From Akkermansia muciniphila (lineage in GTDB: Bacteria > Verrucomicrobiota > Verrucomicrobiia > Limisphaerales > BJHT01), in the NCBI GenBank assembly GCA_945861535.1, contig CAMAUZ010000074.1, positions 1 to 40,436 on the forward strand: DNA of 40,436 bases. Reading direction: 5' to 3'. Below are positions 25,977 to 35,865 of this stretch, piece by piece; position 1 is the stretch's first letter, and every line of letters begins with the position of its first letter. The position numbers and the translations under genes were made by a program. The notes under the pieces are model-generated. The model had not been told where the DNA came from, did not search any database, and was given only the letters and a program-made list of their open reading frames with translations.

Positions 25977-27350
25977 TCACACCGTGAGCATCTTGTTGCT
26001 GTCGCCAAACTTCTCGGTCTCCACGCCCATGCGCTGGGCCATGAGGAGCAGGAGATTGCTCATGTGGGCGTCGATGTTCACGGGGCGGCTGCAAAGCTGG
26101 TAGTGCGCGGTGGTGAGCGCTCCGTCTGCGCCGAGCGCGTAGCCTTGGAAGCCTGCGGCCGACTTGTTCAAGTCGAGGTGGCTGCCATGCTTCAAGCCGA
26201 GGTCCGAGCCGCCAGCGAGCACGAGCGGCAGGTTGGCGTTGCCGTGGCTGTGCCCGTAGCACATGCCGCTGCCGAAGAGGGCCATCGTCGAGCCCAGGAG
26301 CGGCTTGCCATTGAGGTCCTTGGTTTCCGAGAGCCGGGTGAGGAAGTAGCTGAATTGCTCGATGGCAAAGGTGTCGTAGTTGGTGAGCTTCTCCATGTAA
26401 CCGGCATCACCGCCGTGATGGCTGAGCTGATGGCGCGACTCGGTGATGCCAATCTCGGGAATGGAAAAGGCGTCTCCTTCGCCGCCGAGGCTGAAGGTGG
26501 CCACGCGGGTCACATCCGTCTGGAAGGCGAGCACCATGAGGTCATAGACCGTGCGGAAATATTCGCCCGCCATCGTTTGAGCGACATCGCGGTTGGTGCG
26601 CTTGCGGTCGGCGTCGGCGACGGCGGGCAACGGCGTGTCGAGCCACGCATCGGCGCGTCGAGTGCGAATCTCCGCCTCACGCACGGAGGTGAGGTATTGT
26701 TCCATGCGGCCTTTGTCCGCCACGCCCATTTTCTGCTCCAACCGGCGCACTTCGGCGAGGTTGGCGTCCAGCACGCTGCCCTTGCGGCGCAAGGCCCGCC
26801 GCTGGACTAGCTTGCCGCCTTTCGGTTCCTCGAACAGGGAGGCGAAGATCTCGCTGCACCGCCGCAGTGCGGGCAAGCGCACGCCATCCGCGGTCCAAGC
26901 GAGGGAATCTCCCGTGAGGGCAACTTCCATCGAGGGGTAACGCGTATGTGGCGCGGTGAGCTCGGCCATCCTCTGGTCCACCGAGATGGTGTTGCGATCC
27001 GACGGGCCGAGCCTGCCCCCGGTCAGCCAGACGGAAATGCAGTTGTGATGGTGGCCGAGCGCGCCGGGATGATGCAGCCCGCTGATGGGCGTGATGACCT
27101 CGCGGTGCTTTTCCAGCGGCTTGAGCGACCGGGAGAACTGGTAATCCTTGCCCGGCTTGGTGATCTGGTAGTTGAGCGAATGGACGCCATTGGCGAGGTA
27201 GATAAAGGCGCTGCGCTTGGGCGTGGCGGTGGCTTTCTCGGCTGCGCGGAGTGGCACCATGCATTCGAGCATCGGCAGCGCAACAAGGCTGCCCATGGCA
27301 CGGAGGGCGTGGCGGCGGTTGATGAGCCAGGATTGGGATTGGAGGTTCAT
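25977..27350 (-). CDS. DUF1552 family protein with twin-arginine signal
   Basis: This 457-residue protein belongs to DUF1552, a family abundant in Planctomycetota and Verrucomicrobiota and related to DUF1501 and alkaline-phosphatase-like folds. The N-terminus ([20 protein letters not shown]) carries an RR pair and hydrophobic core, so Tat export is likely. Family landmarks are [40 protein letters not shown], the HQLSHHGGD motif, [20 protein letters not shown], and [15 protein letters not shown] near the end. The frame is open to 27437 through a repeat palindrome, which would add [16 protein letters not shown]. The ATG at 27350 precedes the Tat signal and was preferred. DUF1552 genes commonly sit beside DUF1592-type cytochrome genes. 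Here that partner is separated from it by the GxxExxY unit. The function is unknown. Confidence 0.88.
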   Translation of the reverse strand: MNLQSQSWLINRRHALRAMGSLVALPMLECMVPLRAAEKATATPKRSAFIYLANGVHSLNYQITKPGKDYQFSRSLKPLEKHREVITPISGLHHPGALGHHHNCISVWLTGGRLGPSDRNTISVDQRMAELTAPHTRYPSMEVALTGDSLAWTADGVRLPALRRCSEIFASLFEEPKGGKLVQRRALRRKGSVLDANLAEVRRLEQKMGVADKGRMEQYLTSVREAEIRTRRADAWLDTPLPAVADADRKRTNRDVAQTMAGEYFRTVYDLMVLAFQTDVTRVATFSLGGEGDAFSIPEIGITESRHQLSHHGGDAGYMEKLTNYDTFAIEQFSYFLTRLSETKDLNGKPLLGSTMALFGSGMCYGHSHGNANLPLVLAGGSDLGLKHGSHLDLNKSAAGFQGYALGADGALTTAHYQLCSRPVNIDAHMSNLLLLMAQRMGVETEKFGDSNKMLTV

Positions 27351-27384
27351 AGAGGTGCTTGGTTCGTTGTTTTGGTGTTCATTA

Positions 27385-27477
27385 TTTCCAGCAGATTCAG
27401 GGAGGCCAGCAGATTGGTTTTTGAGTTTGGCATTCATTCAATAAATAATCTGCTGGCCTTCCTGAATCGGCTGGAAA
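27385..27477. repeat. 93-bp palindrome A at the 3' end of the GxxExxY gene
   Basis: Arms 27385-27415 and 27447-27477 are 31 bp long with two mismatches, around a 31-nt loop (27416-27446). The arm core is gattcagggaggccagcaga. The minus-strand reading of the right arm encodes the last residues of the GxxExxY protein (PIQEGQQIIY). Its stop codon (27438-27440) and a new ATG (27437) both lie in the loop. The left arm would encode QSAGLPES. It has the same architecture as palindrome B. Confidence 0.9.
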
Positions 27478-28295
27478 CCTTTCTTTCTCGGGTGTTGGAC
27501 AAAGCTGAAATCAGCGGTGGTCTTGCCGAAATGGAGGATGATGCCCCACTCGAGGTTGAGCCAGCGGAGGTGGGTTTGGAGTATGGCGCGGTCGGTCGCG
27601 GTGATGCCGTCGGTGAGGGCTGTGACAAACAAGGCGCAGGTGTTGTTGATGACAAGACTGGACATCGTGATGTGCGCATGACTGAGCACCGTGGCAGTTG
27701 GATTGAGATGAACATTGTGACCGGCGGCTTGGATTGCGGCCCTGACCAAGCCCTTCCAAGTAGTCTGCCGATAGCCAAGACCTATTTCGTTCAAACATTC
27801 GCTGACAGCTTGAATGATGGTTGCAGCCAGTGCGGGTTCCGAGACGAATCCCGGTGGTGTGGTCTCAGGGAGATTCGCCGAGTGAGAGCGATACAACAAC
27901 CGCTTCCACATCAGGCTTTGCTTGCCGAAGTCCACCAGCAGACTGGTCCGAAGCCGCCAGAATTTGCAGTAGCTGAACAACTGGACCAAGTGTTCCGCAG
28001 CGAATGCTCCCTGGAGGCATTTCAACTCTGGGATGAAATGGTCCTCGATGACAAAATCGGGTTCAAAGGTATCCGCCACAATCCCGCGGTAAACCAACTC
28101 CCGCCTCGGCTTGGAAAGATGTGAAATACCAGCCGCCGTGAGAGTCGCGACAAGCTCTTGGTGATAAATCTCCTCGTCGAGTCCCGGCCCAACCGATGAA
28201 TGGACCTTCATAGCATGCCCGATGAAGGCATGGGTAATGGGATCTCCCTCAGATTCAGGGAGGCCAGCAGATTGGGTTTTGGATTCGAACTTCAC
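27438..28295 (-). CDS. GxxExxY protein with two PD-(D/E)XK-like domains
   Basis: This 285-residue protein has two copies of the GxxExxY domain, a predicted PD-(D/E)XK nuclease-like fold. The first domain is complete: G38-L-D-E41-E-I-Y44 in SVGPGLDEEIYHQEL, then D80 in FEPDFVIEDH, the E90-L-K92 motif, and LLVDFGKQSL. The second (about 155-270) is degenerate: GLGYRQTTWKGLV replaces the signature and no ExK is seen, but ILHFGKTTADFSFVQHPRK is retained. The start is a GTG in the loop of palindrome B. The later ATG at 28211 would remove THAFIGHA, which belongs to the domain, so I kept the GTG. Both termini (QSAGLPES at the start, PIQEGQQIIY at the end) are encoded by palindrome arms. The gene is inserted between a DUF1592 gene and its usual DUF1552 partner. 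The cellular role of the family is not established. Confidence 0.85.
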   Translation of the reverse strand: MKFESKTQSAGLPESEGDPITHAFIGHAMKVHSSVGPGLDEEIYHQELVATLTAAGISHLSKPRRELVYRGIVADTFEPDFVIEDHFIPELKCLQGAFAAEHLVQLFSYCKFWRLRTSLLVDFGKQSLMWKRLLYRSHSANLPETTPPGFVSEPALAATIIQAVSECLNEIGLGYRQTTWKGLVRAAIQAAGHNVHLNPTATVLSHAHITMSSLVINNTCALFVTALTDGITATDRAILQTHLRWLNLEWGIILHFGKTTADFSFVQHPRKKGFQPIQEGQQIIY

Positions 28296-28335
28296 TCTGA
28301 AAATAATCTGTTGGCCTCCCTGAATCTGAGGGAGA
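28243..28335. repeat. 93-bp palindrome B at the 5' end of the GxxExxY gene
   Basis: Arms 28243-28273 and 28305-28335 are 31 bp long with one mismatch, around a 31-nt loop (28274-28304) that contains the GTG start (28293-28295) of the GxxExxY gene. The arm core gattcagggaggccagcaga is identical to that of palindrome A. The palindrome begins 9 bases past the stop of the DUF1592-type gene. In the minus frame the upstream arm reads [10 protein letters not shown], which parallels PIQEGQQIIY in palindrome A. Confidence 0.92.
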
Positions 28336-28344
28336 CCTCATTCA

Positions 28345-30795
<2,451 letters not shown>

Positions 30796-30991
30796 GATGG
30801 TTGGAATGATATTCAGGCTGGTGGATTCGAGGTGTTCTTCCCGATCGCGCGGACGCGGGACAGCTCAGTCAAAGTGCGCCTCCCGCCAACATCGGTTGCG
30901 TGCGGACGAAGGTGGCTTCGCCTACAGCCGCTGGCGGCCAAGTGCTCCCGAAGGCGGCGACCGAAAGAATGAAACTGGCACGCATGTCAGA

Positions 30992-32359
30992 TCAAGCCAG
31001 CACGCCCTTCACCACATCGCCATGCACATCGGTGAGGCGGAAGTCGCGGCCGGAGTGGCGGAAGGTGAGGCGTTCGTGGTCGAGGCCCAGACAATGAAGA
31101 ATCGTCGCGTGCAGGTCGTGCAGATGAACCTTGTTCTCCACCGCTTCGTAGCCGTGCTCGTCGGTCTTGCCGTAGGCCAGGCCCGCGCGCGTGCCGCCGC
31201 CGGCGAGCCAGGTGGTGAAGCCCTTGTTGTTGTGGCCGCGCCCGTCCTGCGTCGGGTCATCGGGCGTGCGGCCAAACTCGCCGGACCAGACGACCAGCGT
31301 GTCGTCGAGCAGGCCGCGCTGGGCGAGGTCGGTGAGCAGGCCGGTGATGGGCTTGTCAATTTGCGTGCAAGCCTTGGGCATGAGCGTCGAGACGAAGCCG
31401 TGGTGGTCCCAGTCTTCGTGGGTGATCTCGATGAAGCGCACGCCCGCCTCGGCCAACCGCCGCGCGAGCAGGCATTGCCGCCCGAAGTCATCCGTGAGCA
31501 GGCCGTTGCCGATGCCATAAAGCGCCTGCGTGACCGGGCTTTCGCCGGACAAGTCCAGCACGCGGGGCAGCTCGCTTTGCATGCGGAAGGCGAGTTCAAA
31601 GGACTCAATGACGCCTTCCAGCCGGCCGTCGTGGACCTGCGCGCGGGCTGTTTCCTGGTTCATCGTTTGCAGCAGGTCGAGCTGGCGGCGCTGGCTGTCC
31701 GCAGTCAGACGGGGGCTGGTGAGGTTGCCCACGGTGGCGCGGGCAATTGGCTTCCCGGAGTCGCCGATGCGCGTGGCCGCAAAGGACGCGGGCAGAAACG
31801 AGCTGCTGTAATAGCGGCTGCCGCCCAGCGCGGAGAGCGGGTTCAGCGCGACGAAGCCCGGCAGGTTGCGGTTCTCCGTGCCGAGTCCGTAGGCGATCCA
31901 CGAGCCCATCGAGGGACGGATGAACTGGAAGCTGCCGGTGTGCAACTGCTCCAGCGCCTGCGGATGGTTTTCGTTGTCCGTGTGCATCGAGTGAATCATG
32001 CACAACCGGTCCGCCTGCGTGGCGAGGTGCGGGAAAAGCGAGGACAGCGACAACCCGCTCTGCCCGTGCTGCGTGAACTTCCACTGGCTGCCGAAGAGCC
32101 TGGCCTTCGGGTTGCGGCCGGGCTTGAGGTTGTCGGTGTTGAGCTGCGGCTTGTGGTCGAAGGTCTCGATGTGTGAGGGCCCGCCGCGCATGCACAGGAA
32201 GATGACGCGCTTGGCGCGCGGAGCAAAGTGCGGAGCCTTCGGCGCGAGCGGGCTGGCGGCAGCCGACTCCTCAGCGCAAAGGCCGGCGAGTGCGAGGTAG
32301 CCGAAGCCGCCGCTGACGGTTTGCAGCCACTGGCGGCGGGAGGAAGGCGAGGGATTCAT
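30992..32359 (-). CDS. DUF1501 family protein with twin-arginine signal
   Basis: This is a 455-residue protein. The ATG at 32359 gives a Tat-type N-terminus (NPSSSRRQ-like: R8, R9, then WLQTVSGGFGYLALAGLC). The open frame upstream lies inside the next gene and was rejected. DUF1501 landmarks are VIFLCMRGGPSHIETFDHKP, IHSMHTDNENHPQALEQLHT, GSWIAYGLGTENRNLPGFV, EITHEDWDHHG, VVWSGEFGRTPD, GRGHNNKGFTTWLAGGG, and HDLHATILHCLGLDHERL, with metal-ligand-like His and Asp residues as in the alkaline phosphatase superfamily. The start is 4 bases after the stop of the DUF1553 gene, the standard pairing for these families. The function is unknown. Export and a cofactor- or metal-dependent role with the paired cytochrome are inferred. 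Confidence 0.9.
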   Translation of the reverse strand: MNPSPSSRRQWLQTVSGGFGYLALAGLCAEESAAASPLAPKAPHFAPRAKRVIFLCMRGGPSHIETFDHKPQLNTDNLKPGRNPKARLFGSQWKFTQHGQSGLSLSSLFPHLATQADRLCMIHSMHTDNENHPQALEQLHTGSFQFIRPSMGSWIAYGLGTENRNLPGFVALNPLSALGGSRYYSSSFLPASFAATRIGDSGKPIARATVGNLTSPRLTADSQRRQLDLLQTMNQETARAQVHDGRLEGVIESFELAFRMQSELPRVLDLSGESPVTQALYGIGNGLLTDDFGRQCLLARRLAEAGVRFIEITHEDWDHHGFVSTLMPKACTQIDKPITGLLTDLAQRGLLDDTLVVWSGEFGRTPDDPTQDGRGHNNKGFTTWLAGGGTRAGLAYGKTDEHGYEAVENKVHLHDLHATILHCLGLDHERLTFRHSGRDFRLTDVHGDVVKGVLA

Positions 32360-32363
32360 CGGG

Positions 32364-34622
32364 TCAAAAGGAAAAGCGGAACTCCGAGCTGGCCAGCAGC
32401 ACCTGCGCGAGCGAGGTCCACTGTTCCAGCCGAAGAGCCTCGGCGGAAAGCGGCGTCTTCGGCGTGACCAACTGCGCTTCCGGCTGCACCAAGTAGCCGA
32501 GAAAGCGCTCACGCTCGATGGCAGTCGGCGGGCGCGATAACGTGCGGCGGAAGAGTTTTTCCAGCGGTTCGGCATCGCCTGCGGACGCACCGGCCAGCAC
32601 GCCGGATGCAAGGTGCCGCGCTTGAGCCAGCACCCACGGGCTGTTCATCAGGAACGATGCTTGGGCGGGCACCACCGTCTCATCGCGCGCACCCAGCGCC
32701 ATGCTCGGCTCGGCAAAGTCGAACAGTTTCAGCAGCTCTGGCAGCACGCCGCGCACCACGGGCAGGTAAACGGCGCGGTGCCGGTGGACCATCTGCGTCG
32801 GCACCAACTGCGGATTGAAGGAAAACATCTCGTGCGCCTTGAACAGCGGCAGGTCCGCGACCATCGAGCCGGCGCGGGGACGCGGGTCGAGCTGTCCGCT
32901 CACGGCGAGCACGGCATCATGGAAAACCTCGGCTTCGAGCGCGCGGGGGCGCTTGCGCCAGAGGAGGACATTCTCCGGGTCGCGCTCCTGGTTTGCCGCA
33001 TCCACCGCACTCCCGAGCTGGTAAACCCGGCTCAACACCAGCGAGCGGATGAGCTTCTTCGTGGACCAGCCGTCCGCAACGAACTGCGCGGCGAGATGGT
33101 CCAGCAGCTCGGGATGCGAGGGCCGTGCGCCGTTCCAGCCGAAGTCGTCCGGCGTCGTGACCAGCCCGCGCCCGAAGAGATGCTGCCAGACGCGGTTCAC
33201 GGCCACCCGGGCGGTGAGCGGGTTGGCCGGATGCGCCAGCCAGTCGGCGAGTTGCCGCCGCCCGCTTTCGCCTTCCGCGATGGGCGCAAGGCCGGGCACT
33301 TGAATCACCTGCGGCAATCCACGCGGCACTGCCTCGCCGAGGTTTTCGATAGTGCCACGGATGTGGATGCGCGAGTCTTCGGGCTTGGCCGCCTCGCGTG
33401 CCGCGAGCGCGAACGCCGGCTGGGGCGGGAAGTTCGTTTCGAGATTGAGGACCGTGCCTTCGAGCGTCTTGATTTTCGCATCCCACTCCTTGATGACCAC
33501 TGCCATCTTCGCGATGTCGGCCTCGATTTTCACCGCGTCCGCCGCGGGCTTTTTGAGCTGGGTTTTGGCGTCGGCGACATTGCGGACGATGCGGTAACGG
33601 CTGGAGCGCGCGTCGTTGCGTTCCTGCACGCGGGTGGCGAGTTCCTTCAAATGCTGGGCCGCCTTGGGAGCGAGCTCGGCGGCGGCGGAGCCGATGGCTT
33701 GCAGCTCGGAATCGTTTACGCACTTGATGCCCATCGGGCCCCGGCCGTAGAGCGGCTGCGTGCTGCGCAGGATGCCGGCCAGCGCGTAGTAATCGCGCGT
33801 CGGCACCGGATCGAACTTGTGGTCGTGGCAGCGCGCGCAGGCGATGGACAGTCCGAGGAACGACCGCCCGATGACTTCAATCTGCTCGTCAATCACGTCC
33901 ATGCGGAACAGCTCGCGCTTGGTCTCCTCCAATGCCTTCGCGCCCAGCGCCAGAAAGCCCGTGGCCACGATGCGCGCGTCGCGCTCCGCTCCCGAGCCCG
34001 GCAGCAGATCGCCGGCAACTTGCTCCCGGATGAACTGGTCGTAAGGCAGGTCGCGGTTGAACGCGCCGATGACCCAGTCACGGTAACGCCATGCGTGTTG
34101 CCAGGTCATGTTGCGGGCCTTGCCGTTGGACTCGGCGTAGCGCGCCAGGTCCAGCCAGTGCCGGCCCCAGCGGTCGCCGAAGTGTGGCGAGGCGAGCAGT
34201 TTGTCCACCAGAACGGCGACGGGGGATCGGTGCTGGCCGGTGGAGGAGCAGGCCCGGACAAAGGCCTCAACTTCCTCGGACGTTGGCGGCAAGCCGGTGA
34301 GGTCGTGATGCAGTCGGCGAACAAGCGTGCGCGGATCGGCAGCCGGAACGGGCCTCAACCCCTGCTCCTCCAGCTTCACGAGGACAAAGCGGTCCACAGA
34401 AGAACGCAGCCACGCCGCGTCCTTCACGGCGGGCACCGGCGGCGATTTCACCGGCTGGAAGGCCCAGAAAGAGCCGGCGTTTTCGAGGGTCAGGCGGCGG
34501 GGAGCTTCGGCGGTAGCCGCCTTGGCCCCGGCGAACGCCAAGCAACTCGCGACCACACCCAGGAGCAAGCAGGCTAAACGGCGTAATCGGCGGACAATGG
34601 TAGATTGGTTCACGCCTCCCAT
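32364..34622 (-). CDS. Secreted DUF1549/DUF1553 cytochrome-like protein
   Basis: This is a 752-residue protein with a signal peptide (RRLACLLLGVVASCLAFAGA). DUF1549 (about 70-290) contains LHHDLTGLPPTSEEVEAFV, HFGDRWGRHWLDLARYAES, and a haem-type C262-A-R-C265-H266 (ACARCHDHKFDPVPTRDYYA). A coiled-coil-like stretch (about 310-400) follows. DUF1553 comes next, with LADWLAHPANPLTARVAVNR, WQHLFGRGLVTTPDDFG, HPELLDHLA and KKLIRSLVLSRVYQ. The separate N-terminal PSCyt1 haem domain seen in many family members is missing. The ATG at 34622 overlaps the end of the vapC-like gene by 13 bases, and a GTG at 34613 is also possible. It is paired with DUF1501 downstream (4-base gap). The role is unknown, but co-export with the Tat partner is likely. 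Confidence 0.9.
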   Translation of the reverse strand: MGGVNQSTIVRRLRRLACLLLGVVASCLAFAGAKAATAEAPRRLTLENAGSFWAFQPVKSPPVPAVKDAAWLRSSVDRFVLVKLEEQGLRPVPAADPRTLVRRLHHDLTGLPPTSEEVEAFVRACSSTGQHRSPVAVLVDKLLASPHFGDRWGRHWLDLARYAESNGKARNMTWQHAWRYRDWVIGAFNRDLPYDQFIREQVAGDLLPGSGAERDARIVATGFLALGAKALEETKRELFRMDVIDEQIEVIGRSFLGLSIACARCHDHKFDPVPTRDYYALAGILRSTQPLYGRGPMGIKCVNDSELQAIGSAAAELAPKAAQHLKELATRVQERNDARSSRYRIVRNVADAKTQLKKPAADAVKIEADIAKMAVVIKEWDAKIKTLEGTVLNLETNFPPQPAFALAAREAAKPEDSRIHIRGTIENLGEAVPRGLPQVIQVPGLAPIAEGESGRRQLADWLAHPANPLTARVAVNRVWQHLFGRGLVTTPDDFGWNGARPSHPELLDHLAAQFVADGWSTKKLIRSLVLSRVYQLGSAVDAANQERDPENVLLWRKRPRALEAEVFHDAVLAVSGQLDPRPRAGSMVADLPLFKAHEMFSFNPQLVPTQMVHRHRAVYLPVVRGVLPELLKLFDFAEPSMALGARDETVVPAQASFLMNSPWVLAQARHLASGVLAGASAGDAEPLEKLFRRTLSRPPTAIERERFLGYLVQPEAQLVTPKTPLSAEALRLEQWTSLAQVLLASSEFRFSF

Positions 34623-35026
34623 GGGTTGAACAAACTCACGCCGGTGCGCGCCATGTCTGCTGTGTTGCGGGTGACAAGGGTGAGACCGTGGACCAAGGCC
34701 GTCGCGGCGATGAGGCTGTCCACTGTCGGCAACGGCTGCTCCCAATGCGCGGATAACAGGTTGCCCCACCCGATGCCGACCCGGTCATCCACCGGCACAA
34801 CTCGGCCGGCAAACCGCTGGCGCAGGTCGTTGTTGATCCAGGTCAGCAAGCTGCGCCGCTTTGGGCCTTCCGGCAGGTGTGCGGCTCCGCTTTGCAGTTC
34901 GCCGAGGGTGATGGCGCTCAGGAACAACTCGGACTCCGGCTGCGCGTCGAGCCAGTCCATCACCTTGCGATTCGGCGTCCGCTGGTGGGACTCCGAAATC
35001 ACGTTGGTGTCCAGCAACCAGCTCAC
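34610..35026 (-). CDS. VapC-type PIN-domain toxin (FitB-like)
   Basis: This 138-residue PIN-domain protein is the toxin of a type II toxin-antitoxin pair. The PIN acidic residues are D6 (LLDTNVISE), E43 (TLGELQSGA) and D103 (TVDSLIAATAL), followed by TRNTADM with N121 and D124. This is the Mg-binding active site of an endoribonuclease. The start overlaps the antitoxin gene by 4 bases (ATGA). The stop lies inside the beginning of the DUF1553 gene, so toxin and cytochrome genes are physically chained. The C-terminus RTGVSLFNPWEA is matched by a fossil copy at 4670-4753. The RNA target cannot be predicted. Confidence 0.9.
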   Translation of the reverse strand: MSWLLDTNVISESHQRTPNRKVMDWLDAQPESELFLSAITLGELQSGAAHLPEGPKRRSLLTWINNDLRQRFAGRVVPVDDRVGIGWGNLLSAHWEQPLPTVDSLIAATALVHGLTLVTRNTADMARTGVSLFNPWEA

Positions 35027-35274
35027 AGCTTCACCTCGCGTGGGCAGTCACGGACGCGTTCGAGGTTGATACCCGAGCCTTTCAGCGGTGACTCGGCGAA
35101 GAACTCGGACAGCTTCTCTTTCGGCTTGGTGGCCTTCTTGAACTCCTTCATTGCGACGACCACGACCGTCGGTTTGCCATGGCGCGTGATAGTCTGCGGC
35201 CCCTTGGTCAACGCATCCTCCACGACGAGACTCAACTGGTTCTTGGCCTCCTGCAATTGCCACGTGTTTTTCAA
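35023..35274 (-). CDS. Phd/YefM-type antitoxin
   Basis: This is an 83-residue protein. I chose the TTG at 35274 because it gives MKNTWQLQEAKNQLSLVVED when read from the initiator, the usual N-terminus of Phd/YefM antitoxins. An ATG at 35337 would add 21 residues without family similarity, and they derive from the remnant upstream. The N-terminal dimerisation and DNA-binding half contains TRHGKPTVVVVAMKEFKK. The C-terminal part (KLSEFFAESPLKGSGINLER) is the toxin-neutralising tail. It is expected to bind the adjacent PIN toxin and repress its own promoter. Confidence 0.85.
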   Translation of the reverse strand: MKNTWQLQEAKNQLSLVVEDALTKGPQTITRHGKPTVVVVAMKEFKKATKPKEKLSEFFAESPLKGSGINLERVRDCPREVKL

Positions 35275-35283
35275 GCGGGGACG

Positions 35284-35389
35284 GTTGCCCAGGGATTCTG
35301 GCCTGTCTAGCCAGAATTCCAAAGCGCTTGATGGCATCCTCCGCCTGCGCTGTGTCCCAGGCGATCAGCAGACATCCGACCACGAGCAT
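35284..35389 (-). pseudogene. Possible 5' remnant of a secreted protein gene
   Basis: A minus-strand ATG at 35389 opens a frame that reads like a signal peptide with a cleavage site, MLVVGCLLIAWDTAQA followed by EDAIKRFGILARQARIPG. It then runs out of frame into the antitoxin gene. A purine-rich agggacg precedes the ATG. It looks like a gene truncated where the toxin-antitoxin module begins. The family is unknown. Confidence 0.35.
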
Positions 35390-35460
35390 CGTCCCTGCTA
35401 GGAATTTGCTTTCGCGCCCGCCCCACCGGAAACGGTCAGACCGGGGATCGGCGTCGGGGA

Positions 35461-35735
35461 GTGCGCATCAGCAAACCGAGACCGAAGGGAGCCACGGAGT
35501 AGCCATGGGAGGCACCCGGAAAAAGGAAGAACCGTTGGTGGGAAATGCAGAGATGACACTGAGCATCGCAACGCGTCCATCGAACAGCAACGGGTAGCAA
35601 TTGCGGGCGGAGAAGGCCGGCGCAAGCCGGTGTTCCTTGGCGAGTCTTCCACCGGAAGAACCGGATGCGGGAAATCTGCACGTCCGGGTCTGTGAGGGAG
35701 CCAGCGGGTAACCGCTGGCTCTACTCGGCGCTGGC
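35461..35735 (+). ncRNA. Truncated group II intron-like RNA, 5' part
   Basis: The segment begins with GTGCG (35461-35465), the 5' boundary consensus of group II introns. Near 35654-35690 it has a motif resembling those in introns just before the ORF-bearing domain IV, gaaccggatgcgggaaatct then gcacgtccgggtctgtgagg. This can fold as ccgga-tgc/gca-tccgg with an A-rich loop. A perfect 10-bp stem with a GTAA tetraloop (35698-35707 with 35712-35721) follows, then tactcgg. No reverse transcriptase follows, and the 275 bases are too few for complete domains I-III, so this is a degraded fragment. The 130 bases after it contain no gene that I can support. On the minus strand they read RRSLWLPVGVPLALVGFGFH, which is signal-peptide-like but has no start. 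Confidence 0.5.
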
Positions 35736-35865
35736 AAGACTGTGAAAGCCAAACCCCACCAAGGCCAGCGGCACGCCGACAGGCAGCCAGAGCGAACGCC
35801 GCAAATGCAAACGGGGTCGAAAAACGAGATAGCGAGGAGAAGCCCGGCCCTCCCGACGCGCACTG

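Noticed and set aside
27351-27437. Longer start for the DUF1552 protein at 27437
   Set aside because: The extra residues come from the palindrome arm and spacer. The ATG at 27350 directly precedes the twin-arginine signal.
28243-28335. CRISPR or attachment-site reading of the 93-bp palindromes
   Set aside because: There are only two copies, with no regular spacers and no cas or integrase gene. The arms are coding, which fits the palindrome-unit reading better.
32613-34577. 654-codon plus-strand open frame across the DUF1553 gene
   Set aside because: It is an antisense shadow of a strongly recognisable CDS, with composition typical of a mirror frame and no motif.
35721-35860. Signal-peptide-like minus frame ending FHSLASAE
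   Set aside because: There is no start codon, and the frame stops right after the signal-like part. It may be a gene remnant, but it cannot be supported alone.
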